A DNA stretch of 64,000 nt from Catenuloplanes atrovinosus (GTDB taxonomy: Bacteria > Actinomycetota > Actinomycetes > Mycobacteriales > Micromonosporaceae). The DNA lies in NCBI RefSeq assembly GCF_031458235.1, contig NZ_JAVDYB010000001.1:372001-436000 (forward strand), read 5' to 3'. Every line of letters begins with the position of its first letter. Position 1 is the stretch's first letter. The position numbers and the translations under genes are program-made. The notes below the pieces were generated by a model. That model searched no databases. It worked only from the letters and a program-made list of their open reading frames with translations, and had not been told where the DNA came from. Shown piece after piece: positions 25,770 to 34,939 of this stretch.

Positions 25770-25810
25770 TTTTCCACAAGATCTTGTGGTTTCCCACAGG
25801 GTTATCCACA
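25770..25810. promoter_or_regulatory. Cluster of DnaA-box-like sequences upstream of herA
   Basis: TTTTCCACA (25770-25778), TTTCCCACA (25790-25798) and TTATCCACA (25802-25810) lie within 41 bases; the last matches the classical DnaA box exactly. A perfect palindrome CCACAAGATCTTGTGG spans 25774-25789. The cluster lies between the upstream reductase gene stop and herA, overlapping the stop codon. DnaA control of the repair operon is a guess. Confidence 0.45.
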
Positions 25811-26536
25811 ACGGGTGGGCGTGGGCTCATCGTCCGGGTGACCTCGGACATACCTGATCATCAGGTGCTCGCCACCGCGCAGCACGTGCGCCGGGCGCAT
25901 CCGCCGCGCCGCCGCGACCGGCCCGGCCGCGATCCGGGACGCGCCGGCGCCGGCCAGCACCGGCGCCACGGTCAGGCACAACTCGTCGACCGCGTCCGCG
26001 GCGAGCAGCGTGCCGAACAGCCGCGGGCCGCCCTCGCAGAGGATGTGGTGCAGCCCGCGCGCCCGTACCGCCGGAACCGGGTTGTGATCGTCGAACCGGA
26101 CCACGTCGGCGACCCTCTCCAGGCCGGCGTTGCGGGCGCGGGAGGGGGTGAGCACGATCGGGCGCACCGGCGCGTCCGCGAGCGCGGGCATGGCGGGGTC
26201 GAGGTCGAGCGAGGCGGAGACCGTGACCAGCGTGGGTACGTCCGGCAGGCCGTGCGCGCGCCGCCACTCGATCCGCGGCGGGCTGAGCCGGATCGGGCGG
26301 TAGTTCTCCCGGCGCAGCGTGCCGGCGCCGACCAGGATCGCGTCCGCGAGCATGCGCAGCACCCCGAAGACGCGCTTGTCCTCGGCCCCGGACAGCGCGG
26401 TGGAGAGCCCGTCGATCTCCATGGCGCCGTCCGCGCTCGACACGAAGCTGACCCGGAGGCTCGGCCCGGCCGGGCGCGCGTAGTGCGCGATCAGCGTCTC
26501 GTCGTCGAGGTCAGGGCCGGGAAGCAACTCGTTCAC
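25802..26536 (-). CDS. RibD C-terminal / dihydrofolate-reductase-like pyrimidine reductase family protein
   Basis: The 244-residue protein has the reductase fold of RibD C-terminal domains: SFVSSADGAMEIDG near the N-terminus, the VFGVLRMLADAILVGAGTLR block, VRPIVLT, and HHILCEGGPRLFGTLLAADAVDELCLTVAPVL, which carries the family's EGG motif. Stand-alone members are annotated as pyrimidine reductases; substrate is uncertain and no riboflavin gene is near. The start is GTG 26536. It reads toward herA and could be co-transcribed with it. Confidence 0.86.
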   Translation of the reverse strand: MNELLPGPDLDDETLIAHYARPAGPSLRVSFVSSADGAMEIDGLSTALSGAEDKRVFGVLRMLADAILVGAGTLRRENYRPIRLSPPRIEWRRAHGLPDVPTLVTVSASLDLDPAMPALADAPVRPIVLTPSRARNAGLERVADVVRFDDHNPVPAVRARGLHHILCEGGPRLFGTLLAADAVDELCLTVAPVLAGAGASRIAAGPVAAARRMRPAHVLRGGEHLMIRYVRGHPDDEPTPTRCG

Positions 26537-26606
26537 GCCAAAAGCCTAATGGTGACAAGGTTTTTCGCCGGTCGTCCCGGTGACCTCACTCAGCGTGGTA
26601 ACGAAA

Positions 26607-26620
26607 TGGGAACGCTCCCA
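26607..26620. promoter_or_regulatory. CebR-type operator 1
   Basis: TGGGAACGCTCCCA differs by one base from the 14-bp CebR operator known in Streptomyces (TGGGAGCGCTCCCA). It lies just upstream of the -35 element of the cebE promoter. Confidence 0.85.
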
Positions 26621-26628
26621 TCGGCCCC

Positions 26629-26657
26629 TTGACACCCTCGTAACGCGTCGGCAATCT
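26629..26657 (+). promoter_or_regulatory. cebE promoter
   Basis: TTGACA (26629-26634), a 17-base spacer and CAATCT (26652-26657) form a housekeeping-type promoter sitting exactly between the two CebR-type operators. Confidence 0.7.
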
Positions 26658-26659
26658 CA

Positions 26660-26673
26660 TGGGAGCGCTCCCG
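26660..26673. promoter_or_regulatory. CebR-type operator 2
   Basis: TGGGAGCGCTCCCG, one end base off the CebR consensus, lies at the expected transcription start. Two operators flanking the promoter imply tight repression without cello-oligosaccharide. Confidence 0.87.
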
Positions 26674-26807
26674 AGTATGCAGTGGGCGGCACCACACCAC
26701 GCTGGGACATCGGGCACGTCCGTCGATCTTCCATCGGTCGACTTCAGGGTTCTTCGGGCACACGACATACCCACCATCACCACCATCACGACCTGAGAGG
26801 GGTCAGG

Positions 26808-28115
26808 ATGAGCGTTCCGAGGCGCCGCCTGCGCGGCATCGCGGCGGCGGCTCTCGCCGCCGGTTTGGTTCTCTCCGCCGCGGCGTGCAGCGCGAGCGAC
26901 GGAGACAGCGGCGAAGGCGGACAGAGCACCATCGTCCTGCAGTACTTCGGCAGCCCCGGCTTCGACGCGGCGGTCGCCGCCTTCCAGTCGGCGAACCCGG
27001 ACATCAAGGTCGACGCCCAGAACATGGGCGAGCTGAAGGACTTCACGCCGAAGCTGAACCAGTGGCTCGCCACCGGTCAGGGCGCCGGCGACGTCGTCAT
27101 GCTCGAGGAGGGCACGCTCCTGGGCTACCTCGAGACGCCGGACAAGTGGACCAACCTGCTCGACCTGGGCGCGGCCTCGCTGGAGGCGGACTTCCTGCCC
27201 TACAAGTGGGCCAACGGCTTCACCGCGGACAAGTCGAAGCTGGTCGGCCTGGGCACCGACATCGGTGGCCTGGCCATGTGCTACCGCACCGACCTGTTCC
27301 AGAAGGCCGGCCTGCCGACCGCGCGTGACGAGGTCTCCAAGCTCTGGCCCACCTGGGAGCAGTACGCGGCGACCGGCAAGCGCTTCAAGGAGTCGGACGC
27401 GGTCAAGGACGTCGCGTGGATCGACACCGCGACCGCCGTCATGCAGCCGTACATCATGCAGAACTCGCAGACCTGGTTCTACGACACGAACAACAACTAC
27501 ATCGTGGAGCAGAACCCGATCGTCCGTGAGGCGTGGGACTTCGGCCTGCAGATGGCGTCGGACGGGCTCACCGGCAAGCTGCAGCGCTGGCAGCCGGACT
27601 GGAACGCCGCCTTCGCCAACGCCGCGTTCGCGACCGTGCCCTGCCCGGCGTGGATGACCGGCTCGATCGCGGAGCGCGCCGGCGACGCCGGCAAGGGCAA
27701 GTGGGACATCGCCACGATCCCGGGCGGCAGCGGCAACTGGGGCGGCTCGTACCTGGCCATCCCGGAGCAGAGCAAGAACAAGGAGGCGGCCTACAAGCTG
27801 CTGACCTACCTGACCGGCAAGGACGGCGAGCTCTCCTCGTACAAGGAGAAGGGCAACATGCCGTCGAACGTGAAGGCGCTCGACGACCCGGCGTTCAAGG
27901 ACTCGACCAACGAGTACTTCAGCAACGCGCCGACCGGCGAGATCTTCGGCGCCAGCGCCAAGAGCCTCAAGCCGATCTACCTCGGCCCGAAGCACCAGGG
28001 CATCTGGGAGAACCACTTCGAGACCGAGATGCGCAACGCGGAGCAGGGCAAGAAGACGTCCGATGAGGCCTGGGCCAAGGCCGTCGCGGACGGCAAGAAG
28101 CTGGCCGAGGGCTGA
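26808..28115 (+). CDS. cebE: Cellobiose/cello-oligosaccharide ABC transporter substrate-binding lipoprotein
   Basis: The 435-residue lipoprotein has a signal peptide with a lipobox ending at Cys27 (SAAAC), followed by a family-1 sugar-binding fold (STIVLQYFGSPGFDAAVAAF, NPDIKVDAQNMGEL, DVVMLEEG, YKWANGFTADK, GGSGNWGGSYLAIPEQS). It delivers sugar to the CebFG permease. ATG 26808 is preceded by GAGAGGGG. The specificity for cellobiose rests on the CebR-type operators, the gene order cebE-cebF-cebG-bglC-cebR and the GH1 beta-glucosidase. The ATPase (usually MsiK, shared) is not in the operon. Confidence 0.88.
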   Translation: MSVPRRRLRGIAAAALAAGLVLSAAACSASDGDSGEGGQSTIVLQYFGSPGFDAAVAAFQSANPDIKVDAQNMGELKDFTPKLNQWLATGQGAGDVVMLEEGTLLGYLETPDKWTNLLDLGAASLEADFLPYKWANGFTADKSKLVGLGTDIGGLAMCYRTDLFQKAGLPTARDEVSKLWPTWEQYAATGKRFKESDAVKDVAWIDTATAVMQPYIMQNSQTWFYDTNNNYIVEQNPIVREAWDFGLQMASDGLTGKLQRWQPDWNAAFANAAFATVPCPAWMTGSIAERAGDAGKGKWDIATIPGGSGNWGGSYLAIPEQSKNKEAAYKLLTYLTGKDGELSSYKEKGNMPSNVKALDDPAFKDSTNEYFSNAPTGEIFGASAKSLKPIYLGPKHQGIWENHFETEMRNAEQGKKTSDEAWAKAVADGKKLAEG

Positions 28116-28133
28116 TCGACCGGTAACGCGTCA

Positions 28134-28174
28134 CGGTGGCGCCCACGCGAACGACGAGCGTGGGCGCCACCGTC
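28134..28174 (+). promoter_or_regulatory. Intercistronic stem-loop between cebE and cebF
   Basis: A perfect 16-bp stem (28134-28149 with 28159-28174) with a 9-base loop fills the gap after cebE. Without a T-run it probably protects or partly terminates the transcript so that binding protein exceeds permease. Confidence 0.75.
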
Positions 28175-28224
28175 ACACGGTCTGGAGTCACCGGCCGCGC
28201 CGGCCGGGGAAGGAACCCCACCAC

Positions 28225-29223
28225 ATGAGCGTCAACACCCACGCGGCGGGCATGCCGCGGCACGCGGCGAGTCCCCCGCCGCTGGACCCGGGGCAGCGCC
28301 GCAAGCAGGCGCGCCAGGTGCGGCTCGGACGGCTCGACCTGAAGATGTCGCCGTATCTCTACGTCGCGCCGTTCTTCATCCTCTTCGCCGTCTTCGGCTT
28401 CTTCCCGCTGATCTACACCGGCTGGGTGTCGATGCGCGAGTGGGGCCTCATCAAGGGCGACCAGGGCTTCGTCGGCCTGCAGAACTTCCAGGAGGTGCTG
28501 GCCGACGCCAACTTCTGGAACGCCATGCTCAACACGTTCGGCATCTTCGTGGTGGCGACCGTCCCGCAGCTGCTGCTCGCGCTGATGCTGGCGAACTGGC
28601 TGAACCGGAAGCTGCGCTTCCGCACCGCGCTGCGGATGGGCATCCTGCTGCCCAACATCACCTCGGTCGCCGCGGTCGGCATCGTGTTCGGCTTCATCTT
28701 CGCCGACCGGTACGGCCTGGCGAACTGGGTGCTGCAGTCGCTGAGCCTGGACCCGGTCTCCTGGCGGGGCAGCCGCTGGGCCTCCTGGACCGCGATCGCG
28801 TTCATGGTCGACTGGCGGTGGACCGGCTACAACGCGCTGATCTACCTGGCCGCGATGCAGGCGATCCCGCGCGACCTCTACGAGTCCGCCTCGCTGGACG
28901 GCGCGTCGCCGACCCGTCAGTTCTGGCAGCTCACGGTGCCGCTGATCCAGCCCACCATCCTGTTCACGGTGATCATCTCGACCATCGGCGGCATGCAGCT
29001 GTTCACCGAGCCGCTGATGTTCAACTACGGCGCGGCCGGCTCCGGCAGCGGCCTGGAGAACTTCCAGACCATCGCGATGTACATCTACACCACGACGTTC
29101 GAGGGCAACTTCAAGTACGGCCTCGGCTCCGCGATGTCCTGGCTGCTCTTCATGTTGATCATCTTCTTCGCGCTGATCAACTTCCTGCTGGTCCGCCGCT
29201 CGCTGAAGGGGTCCGTCAAGTGA
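28225..29223 (+). CDS. cebF: Cellobiose ABC transporter permease 1
   Basis: The 332-residue permease of the MalF type has six membrane helices after a cytoplasmic N-terminal of about 50 residues, and the EAA loop YESASLDGASPTRQFWQLTVP that contacts the ATPase. ATG 28225 is preceded by GAAGGA at a slightly long distance. Its stop overlaps the start of cebG (GTGA). Confidence 0.9.
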   Translation: MSVNTHAAGMPRHAASPPPLDPGQRRKQARQVRLGRLDLKMSPYLYVAPFFILFAVFGFFPLIYTGWVSMREWGLIKGDQGFVGLQNFQEVLADANFWNAMLNTFGIFVVATVPQLLLALMLANWLNRKLRFRTALRMGILLPNITSVAAVGIVFGFIFADRYGLANWVLQSLSLDPVSWRGSRWASWTAIAFMVDWRWTGYNALIYLAAMQAIPRDLYESASLDGASPTRQFWQLTVPLIQPTILFTVIISTIGGMQLFTEPLMFNYGAAGSGSGLENFQTIAMYIYTTTFEGNFKYGLGSAMSWLLFMLIIFFALINFLLVRRSLKGSVK

Positions 29224-30125
29224 CCGCGCTGACTACCCGGCCCGCGCCGAACGCGCCGGCCGAGCACAAGCCCACCCGGCGGCGCCGGCCCGGCGCGAAG
29301 CTGTGGGAGGCGAGCCCGCTCACCTACGTCGCGCTGATCATCGCGGTGCTGCTGGCGATCTTCCCGATCGCCTGGTCGTTCATCGTCGCCTCGCGCGACA
29401 ACTCGTCGGTCTACAAGATCCCGCCGCCGCTGGTGCCGGGCGGCGAGTTCGCCGCCAACACGCAGCGACTGCTCGCCAACGACCAGGCCCACTTCCTGAT
29501 CGGCCTGGCCAACTCGATCTTCGTGTCCAGCGTCGTGACGATCTCCGTCGTGCTGTTCTCCACGCTGGCCGGGTTCGCCTTCGCCAAGCTGCGGTTCAAG
29601 GGCGCGAACGCGCTGCTGCTGATCATCATCGTGACGATGATGATCCCGACCCAGCTCGGCTACATCCCGCTCTACATCCTGATGATCCAGCTGGGCTGGC
29701 TCGGCTCGCTCCAGGCGGTGATCGTGCCGTTCCTGGTCAAGGGCTTCGGCGTGTTCATGATGCGGCAGTACGCGATGTCCGCGGTCCCGGACGAGCTGAT
29801 CGAGGCGGCCCGGATGGACGGCTGCTCCACCTGGCGGATCTACTGGAACGTCGTGCTGCCCACGCTGCGACCGGCCGCGGCCGTGCTGGGCCTGCTGACG
29901 TTCATGGAGACGTGGAACGAGTTCCTCTGGCCCTACCTGGTTCTCGACGGCGACACTCCGACGATCCAGTACTCGCTTAAGATCCTTGCGACGGGCAACT
30001 ACACGACCGACTACGTCCAGGTCTTCACCGGCACCGCGCTGGCCATCGTGCCGCTGCTCCTCGTGTTCATCGCGTTCGGCCGTCAGATCATCGGCGGCAT
30101 CATGGAAGGTTCCGTCAAGGCGTGA
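29220..30125 (+). CDS. cebG: Cellobiose ABC transporter permease 2
   Basis: The 301-residue MalG-type permease has six membrane helices and the EAA motif ([19 protein letters not shown]). The GTG start overlaps cebF and its stop overlaps bglC, so the transporter and the glucosidase are translated in a coupled way. Confidence 0.9.
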   Translation: MTALTTRPAPNAPAEHKPTRRRRPGAKLWEASPLTYVALIIAVLLAIFPIAWSFIVASRDNSSVYKIPPPLVPGGEFAANTQRLLANDQAHFLIGLANSIFVSSVVTISVVLFSTLAGFAFAKLRFKGANALLLIIIVTMMIPTQLGYIPLYILMIQLGWLGSLQAVIVPFLVKGFGVFMMRQYAMSAVPDELIEAARMDGCSTWRIYWNVVLPTLRPAAAVLGLLTFMETWNEFLWPYLVLDGDTPTIQYSLKILATGNYTTDYVQVFTGTALAIVPLLLVFIAFGRQIIGGIMEGSVKA

Positions 30126-31498
30126 CCACTCATCAGTTTCCGCCGGGTTTCCTGTGGGGCGCCGCGACCGCGGCGTACCAGATCGAGGGCGCGGCCACCG
30201 AGGGCGGCCGCGGCCCGTCGATCTGGGACACGTTCAGCCACACGCCCGGGCGCACGGTCAACGGCGACCACGGCGACGTGGCCTGCGACCACTACCACCG
30301 GATCAAGGACGATGTGCGCCTGATGGCCGACCTGGGCCTCACGTCGTACCGCTTCTCGATCGCCTGGCCGCGCATCCAGCCGACCGGCTCCGGCCCGGCG
30401 AACCAGGCCGGTCTGGACTTCTACCGCCGGCTCGCGGACGAGCTGCTCGAGGCGGGCATCCTGCCGTGGGCCACGCTCTACCACTGGGACCTGCCGCAGG
30501 CGCTGGAGGACGCGGGCGGCTGGCCGGCCCGGGACACCGCGTCCCGGTTCGCCGACTACGCCCAGCTCACCGTGGACGCGCTCGGTGACCGGATCACGCA
30601 CTGGTCGACGTTCAACGAGCCGTGGTGCAGTTCCTTCCTCGGGTACGGGTCGGGCGTGCACGCGCCCGGCGTGCAGGACGGCGCCGCGTCCGTCCGGGCC
30701 GCGCACCACCTGCTGCTCGGTCACGGGCTCGCGCTCCAGGCGGTCCGGGCCACCACGCCGAGCGCGCGCCTCGGCATCACGCTGAACCTCTACTCGATGG
30801 GCGCGGCGTCGGACTCGGCGGCGGACGCGGACGCCATGCGGCGCATCGACGGCCTCGCCAACCGGTTCTTCCTGGACCCGGTGCTGCGCGGGGAGTACCC
30901 GGCGGACGTGGTGGAGGACCTGGCCCCGGTCACCGACTTCACCCACCTGCACGACGGCGACCTGGCCACGATCGCGCAGCCGCTGGACTTCCTGGGCATC
31001 AACTACTACAGCCGGCACGTGGTCGCCGCGCCCGAGCCGGACGCGGTGGCGAAGCCGTCCTGCTGGCCGGGGAGCGAGACCGTGCGGTTCGTGCACCGCC
31101 CCGGCGTGCCGGTGACGGACATGGACTGGGAGATCGACGCGCCGGGGCTCGTCGAAACGCTTCGCAAAGTTGCGGAGACGTACCCGGCGGTGCCGCTCTA
31201 CGTCACGGAGAACGGCTCCGCGTTCGTGGACAAGGTGGTGGACGGCGCGGTGGACGACCCCGAGCGGGTGGACTTCCTCGACCAGCACCTGCGCGCCTGC
31301 CACGCCGCGATCGAGGCGGGCGTGCCGCTCAAGGGATACTTTGCCTGGTCGCTCATGGATAATTTTGAGTGGGCCTGGGGATACACCAAGCGCTTCGGCA
31401 TGGTCTACGTGGACTACGAGACGCAGACGCGCATTCCCAAGACCAGTGCCAGGTGGTACGCCGACGTGATCCGACGTAACGGTCTGGCCGCACAGTAA
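30122..31498 (+). CDS. bglC: GH1 beta-glucosidase
   Basis: The 458-residue glycoside hydrolase of family 1 starts with [19 protein letters not shown] and has the acid/base Glu166 in STFNEP and the nucleophile Glu363 in [19 protein letters not shown] is also present. It has no signal peptide, so it splits imported cellobiose and cello-oligosaccharides in the cytoplasm. Its GTG start overlaps the cebG stop. Both catalytic residues are intact and length is normal. Confidence 0.95.
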   Translation: MTTHQFPPGFLWGAATAAYQIEGAATEGGRGPSIWDTFSHTPGRTVNGDHGDVACDHYHRIKDDVRLMADLGLTSYRFSIAWPRIQPTGSGPANQAGLDFYRRLADELLEAGILPWATLYHWDLPQALEDAGGWPARDTASRFADYAQLTVDALGDRITHWSTFNEPWCSSFLGYGSGVHAPGVQDGAASVRAAHHLLLGHGLALQAVRATTPSARLGITLNLYSMGAASDSAADADAMRRIDGLANRFFLDPVLRGEYPADVVEDLAPVTDFTHLHDGDLATIAQPLDFLGINYYSRHVVAAPEPDAVAKPSCWPGSETVRFVHRPGVPVTDMDWEIDAPGLVETLRKVAETYPAVPLYVTENGSAFVDKVVDGAVDDPERVDFLDQHLRACHAAIEAGVPLKGYFAWSLMDNFEWAWGYTKRFGMVYVDYETQTRIPKTSARWYADVIRRNGLAAQ

Positions 31499-31517
31499 CG
31501 CGTGGTCGTACCGTAGC

Positions 31518-31543
31518 GGGGCGTGCCCTCGGCGGCACGCCCC
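31518..31543 (+). terminator. Stem-loop between bglC and cebR
   Basis: GGGGCGTGCC pairs with GGCACGCCCC across a 6-base loop. No T-run; it may weaken read-through into the repressor gene. Confidence 0.65.
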
Positions 31544-31560
31544 CGGCCCTTGGAGCAGAC

Positions 31561-32607
31561 ATGACAACCCAGCGCACGCGGTCGCTCGGACGGCCCACCC
31601 TCGACGCCGTGGCCGCGCGGGCCGGGGTCGGCCGCGGCACGGTGTCCCGCGTGGTGAACGGGTCTCCGCAGGTCAGCCCGGAGGCGCGGGCCGCGGTGCA
31701 GGCCGCGATCGACGAGCTGGGTTACGTGCCGAACCGGGCGGCCCGCGCGCTGGTCACCCAGCGGACCGACTCGGTGGCGCTGGTCGTCTCCGAGTCCGAG
31801 GAGCGGGTGTTCGGCGAACCGTTCTTCGCCGGCATCGTGCGCGGCATCAGTTCCGGGCTGCTCGACACGCAGATGCAGCTCTGGCTGGCCATGGCGCAGT
31901 CCCCGGCCGAGCGCGAGCGCGTCGAGCACCACCTCACCAACCAGCACGTGGACGGCGTGCTGCTGCTCTCGCTGCACGACTCCGACCCGCTGCCGACGCT
32001 GCTGGAGCAGCGCAACCTGCCCGCGGTCCTGGGCGGGCGGCCGGCCCGCATGCTCCAGCCGGGCGCGCAGGCCGCCTACTTCGTGGACGTGGACAACGCG
32101 GGCGGCGCGCGACTGGCCACGGAATACCTGATCGCGGGCGGCCGGCAGCGGGTGGCCACCATCGCCGGGCCGCAGGACATGGGCGTGGGCGTGGCCCGGC
32201 TCGCCGGCTATCGCGAGGCGGTGCGGCTCAGCGGCCGGCCGGCGGCGGAGGACCTGATCGCGTACGGCGACTTCTCCGAGGGCAGCGGCACCGCGGCCAT
32301 GCACCGGCTGCTGGAGCTGAGCCCGGACCTGGACGCGGTCTTCGTCGCGTCCGACCTGATGGCCTGCGGTGCGCTGCGCGCGCTGCGCGACGCCGGTCGC
32401 CGGGTGCCGGACGACGTGGCGGTGGTCGGCTTCGAGGACGCGCCGATCGCGCGGCAGGCCGACCCGCCGCTCACCACGGTGTACCAGCCGGTCGAGGAGA
32501 TGGGCCGGCAGATGGCCCGGCTGCTGGTGGCGCGCATCCGCCGGGAGCCGATGGAGCGGCCGTACGTGCTGCTCGACACGCACATGGTCACGCGCGCCTC
32601 CGCGTAA
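31561..32607 (+). CDS. cebR: LacI-family repressor of the cellobiose operon
   Basis: The 348-residue regulator has an N-terminal LacI helix-turn-helix and hinge (PTLDAVAARAGVGRGTVSRV, GYVPNRAARALV) and a periplasmic-binding-like sensor domain. The DNA-recognition region and its location after bglC fit CebR, which binds TGGGAGCGCTCCCA and is released by cellobiose or cellotriose. Two such operators flank the cebE promoter. In Streptomyces cebR is divergent upstream; here it is co-directional downstream. Confidence 0.88.
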   Translation: MTTQRTRSLGRPTLDAVAARAGVGRGTVSRVVNGSPQVSPEARAAVQAAIDELGYVPNRAARALVTQRTDSVALVVSESEERVFGEPFFAGIVRGISSGLLDTQMQLWLAMAQSPAERERVEHHLTNQHVDGVLLLSLHDSDPLPTLLEQRNLPAVLGGRPARMLQPGAQAAYFVDVDNAGGARLATEYLIAGGRQRVATIAGPQDMGVGVARLAGYREAVRLSGRPAAEDLIAYGDFSEGSGTAAMHRLLELSPDLDAVFVASDLMACGALRALRDAGRRVPDDVAVVGFEDAPIARQADPPLTTVYQPVEEMGRQMARLLVARIRREPMERPYVLLDTHMVTRASA

Positions 32608-32731
32608 CCGGTCCCATCTGCATTTTTATGCACAGACACGGGTAGGCAACGACGGCGAAACGGACACCCCTCACACTGGGTCCGGAAAGCTTTTGTTCCG
32701 CTGTTGTTCGCCAGGCTCGAGGGGGACGTCC

Positions 32732-33463
32732 ATGTTGCTGCGGGTGCGGGTCACGCTTCCGGACCGTCCTGGGGCGCTGGGCCAGGTGGCGCGCACGCTC
32801 GGCGTCGCCGGTGCCGACATCGTCCAGGTCGTGGTGCTGGAGCGGCTCGGCGGCCGCGCGGTCGACGACTTCACCGTGGTCTGGCCCGGCGCCGCGCGCG
32901 TCGAGCGCCTGATGGCCGGCCTGGCCGCGATTCCCGGCGTGCAGGTCGACGGCGTCTGGCGGGCGATCGGCGCCCCGGTCGCCGGTGGGCACGACGCCGA
33001 ACTGCTCGCCCAGGTCGCGGCGAACCCGGTGGACGGCCTGGCCACGCTGGTCGACGCGGTCCCCGGTCTGCTGGCCGCGGACTGGGCCGCCGCCGCGATG
33101 GTGCCCGCCGACTGGGCGTCCCGCGCCGCCGTGCCGCGGCCGGCCGGCGCGGAGGACGACGGTGGCCGGGAGCCGGACGTCGCCTACGCCAGCTGGCGGG
33201 CGCCCGAGCCGCCGCGGCTGCCCGAGGTCACGCCGCTGCGCGCCCGTTCGATGACCGGCCCGGACGGCACCCGGTACGCGGTCGCGCCGTTCGGCCGCGC
33301 CGGACTGGTCCTGGTGCTGGCCCGGATGGACGGCGACGGCCTGTCCGCCGCGTCGTTCCACGTCACCGAGGTGGACCGGATCTCCCAGTTGGTCCGCGCG
33401 GCCGCCGTGATCCTCGGCGACCGCCTGGACCTGGTCACCCCGCGCGAAGAGGCGACGCTCTAG
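32732..33463 (+). CDS. ACT-domain protein, possible amino-acid sensor
   Basis: The 243-residue protein opens with an ACT domain (LLRVRVTLPDRPGALGQVAR, then GADIVQVVVLER, AVDDFTVVW). The middle is helical and the last about 70 residues form a compact domain (RYAVAPFGRAGLVLVLARMD, then VDRISQLVRAAAVILGDRL). The ligand is likely a small amino acid-like molecule. It shares its architecture with the next gene at 33882, except that the latter has an extra acetyltransferase domain. ATG 32732 has GAGGGGGA ahead. The leader contains a short symmetric TGCAT-TTTT-ATGCA at 32619-32632. Confidence 0.75.
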   Translation: MLLRVRVTLPDRPGALGQVARTLGVAGADIVQVVVLERLGGRAVDDFTVVWPGAARVERLMAGLAAIPGVQVDGVWRAIGAPVAGGHDAELLAQVAANPVDGLATLVDAVPGLLAADWAAAAMVPADWASRAAVPRPAGAEDDGGREPDVAYASWRAPEPPRLPEVTPLRARSMTGPDGTRYAVAPFGRAGLVLVLARMDGDGLSAASFHVTEVDRISQLVRAAAVILGDRLDLVTPREEATL

Positions 33464-33881
33464 AAGGTGAAGCACCGGGGGAGCGGCAGGGCGGGACAGC
33501 CGTGCCGCTTCGCGCACATGTTGAGCCACCGCTCGACCGGCGGTGCCGCGGGGCCGTGTCCGGGACGCGACCACCGCGGCCAACGACCGCTCCACCGGCA
33601 CGTTCGCGCCCCCGGCGCGCTGATCCACGGCTCCGCCGCGGCGCGACGGACCTTGGAGCGCGTGCGGGCGCTGCTCACCGGCCCGAACGCCACCTGTCGC
33701 GGTCGTGCCCGGCCAGACCCGGTACGACCGGTGGCCGGCCGGACGCGGACGCGCTCGGCCTGACCGTCCACCCCCGGAAGCCGGGCGTGACGAGCGGCAC
33801 GCGGCGAAGTTCGCGCTGAGCAATAGGTCAGTAACAGCAGCGTGCGACGCTGAGGTCTCGGCGGGAGGGAGCTGGGGCGTC
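33464..33881. other. 418-bp gap, no gene supported
   Basis: Short open frames on both strands cross this stretch but none has a ribosome site plus coding-like third positions. The final 20 bases before the next gene hold GGGAGGGAGC, the probable ribosome site. Confidence 0.5.
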
Positions 33882-34880
33882 GTGGGACTGTGGCGAATCA
33901 GGGCGACGGTGGACGACCGTCCGGGCTACCTGTCCGTGCTCACCGCGAGCCTGGCGCTGAAGTCGGTGAACATCCTGGCGGTCCAGGTGCACACCACCGA
34001 GGGCGGTGCCGTGGACGACTTCCTGGTCGACGCGCCCGACGCGATGTCCGAGCGCGACCTGCTCGCCGCCGTGGAGAAGGGGCGCGGCCGGGACCCGTGG
34101 GTGGCGCCGGCCGAGCCCCAGGCGCTGGCGGACGCGCCGACCAGCGCGCTCGGCCTCGCCGCCCGCCTGGTGCGCGACCCGGACTCGCTGGGTGACGCGC
34201 TCGGCGGCATGCTCGGCGCCACCGAGGTCACCTGGCGGGCCGAGCTGCCGCGCACCACGCCGCCGACCCGGTTCGGCCCGGCCCGGTCCGCGATGCGGCT
34301 GGCCGACCCGGCCGGCGGCGTCTACGAGATCGTGCGGCACGCGCCCGCGTTCACGCCCGCGGAGTACGCGCGGGCACAGGCGCTGGTCGAGGTGGCGGCC
34401 GCCGCGCTGCGCGCCGCCGAGGAGCCGGTCACGCTGCTGCTCCCGGACGGCGACGAGATCACGGTCCGCCGGGCCCAGCCCGAGGACCTTCCGGCGGTAC
34501 GCCGCATGCGCGCGTGCCACCTGACCGTCGGCTCGGCCCGGGTGCACCGGCTGATCCCGCACGGCGTGGTGGCGCTCGCCGGCGAGCGGGTGGTCGGGCT
34601 GGCCGGGCTGCTGCCGGAGGGCGACCTCGCCGAGGTGGGGCTGACCATCGACGACGCCTGGCGCGGGCGCGGCATCGGCGCCACGCTGGTGCGGCGGCTG
34701 ATCGCGATGGCCGGGCGCGCCGGGCTGGCCGCGCTGGTGGTGCACGTGCGGGCGGGCGAGGAGGCGATGCTGTCCACACTGGAGCGGCTCGGCCCGGCCT
34801 CCGCGCTGGAGCGTGACGCGGGCCTGGTCACGGTCACGCTGCCGATCGCGCCGACCCGGGCGACCTCGCCGGCCTCATAG
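33882..34880 (+). CDS. ACT domain fused to GNAT acetyltransferase
   Basis: The 332-residue protein begins with an ACT domain (LWRIRATVDDRPGYLSVL, NILAVQVHTTEGGAVDDF), continues with a helical middle and a domain like that of its neighbour at 32732, and ends with a GNAT fold (about residues 190-325): ITVRRAQPEDLPAVRRM, VVALAGERVVGLAGLLPEG and the acetyl-CoA loop WRGRGIGATLVRRL. ACT-GNAT proteins of actinobacteria are amino-acid-regulated lysine acetyltransferases; that role is inferred here. GTG 33882 is preceded by GGGAGGGAGC. Confidence 0.8.
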   Translation: MGLWRIRATVDDRPGYLSVLTASLALKSVNILAVQVHTTEGGAVDDFLVDAPDAMSERDLLAAVEKGRGRDPWVAPAEPQALADAPTSALGLAARLVRDPDSLGDALGGMLGATEVTWRAELPRTTPPTRFGPARSAMRLADPAGGVYEIVRHAPAFTPAEYARAQALVEVAAAALRAAEEPVTLLLPDGDEITVRRAQPEDLPAVRRMRACHLTVGSARVHRLIPHGVVALAGERVVGLAGLLPEGDLAEVGLTIDDAWRGRGIGATLVRRLIAMAGRAGLAALVVHVRAGEEAMLSTLERLGPASALERDAGLVTVTLPIAPTRATSPAS

Positions 34881-34925
34881 GCCCTATACAAAGCGGTTAC
34901 CGCACGGTTAAATCATGAGCGTCTA

Positions 34926-34939
34926 TGGAAGCGCTCCCG
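34926..34939. promoter_or_regulatory. Isolated CebR-like operator
   Basis: TGGAAGCGCTCCCG differs by two bases from the CebR consensus and lies 2.3 kb past cebR with no clear target gene. It could belong to a lost promoter or to another LacI-type regulator. Confidence 0.5.

Noticed and set aside
26761-26796. His-rich run (ACCATCACC pattern) before cebE that looks like an affinity tag
   Set aside because: It lies upstream of the ribosome site and of ATG 26808, so it is leader DNA by chance, not an engineered tag.
33460-33771. Minus-strand 103-codon frame ending in a Cys-containing tail
   Set aside because: Third positions are not GC-biased as in real genes here, and there is no ribosome site or recognisable family.
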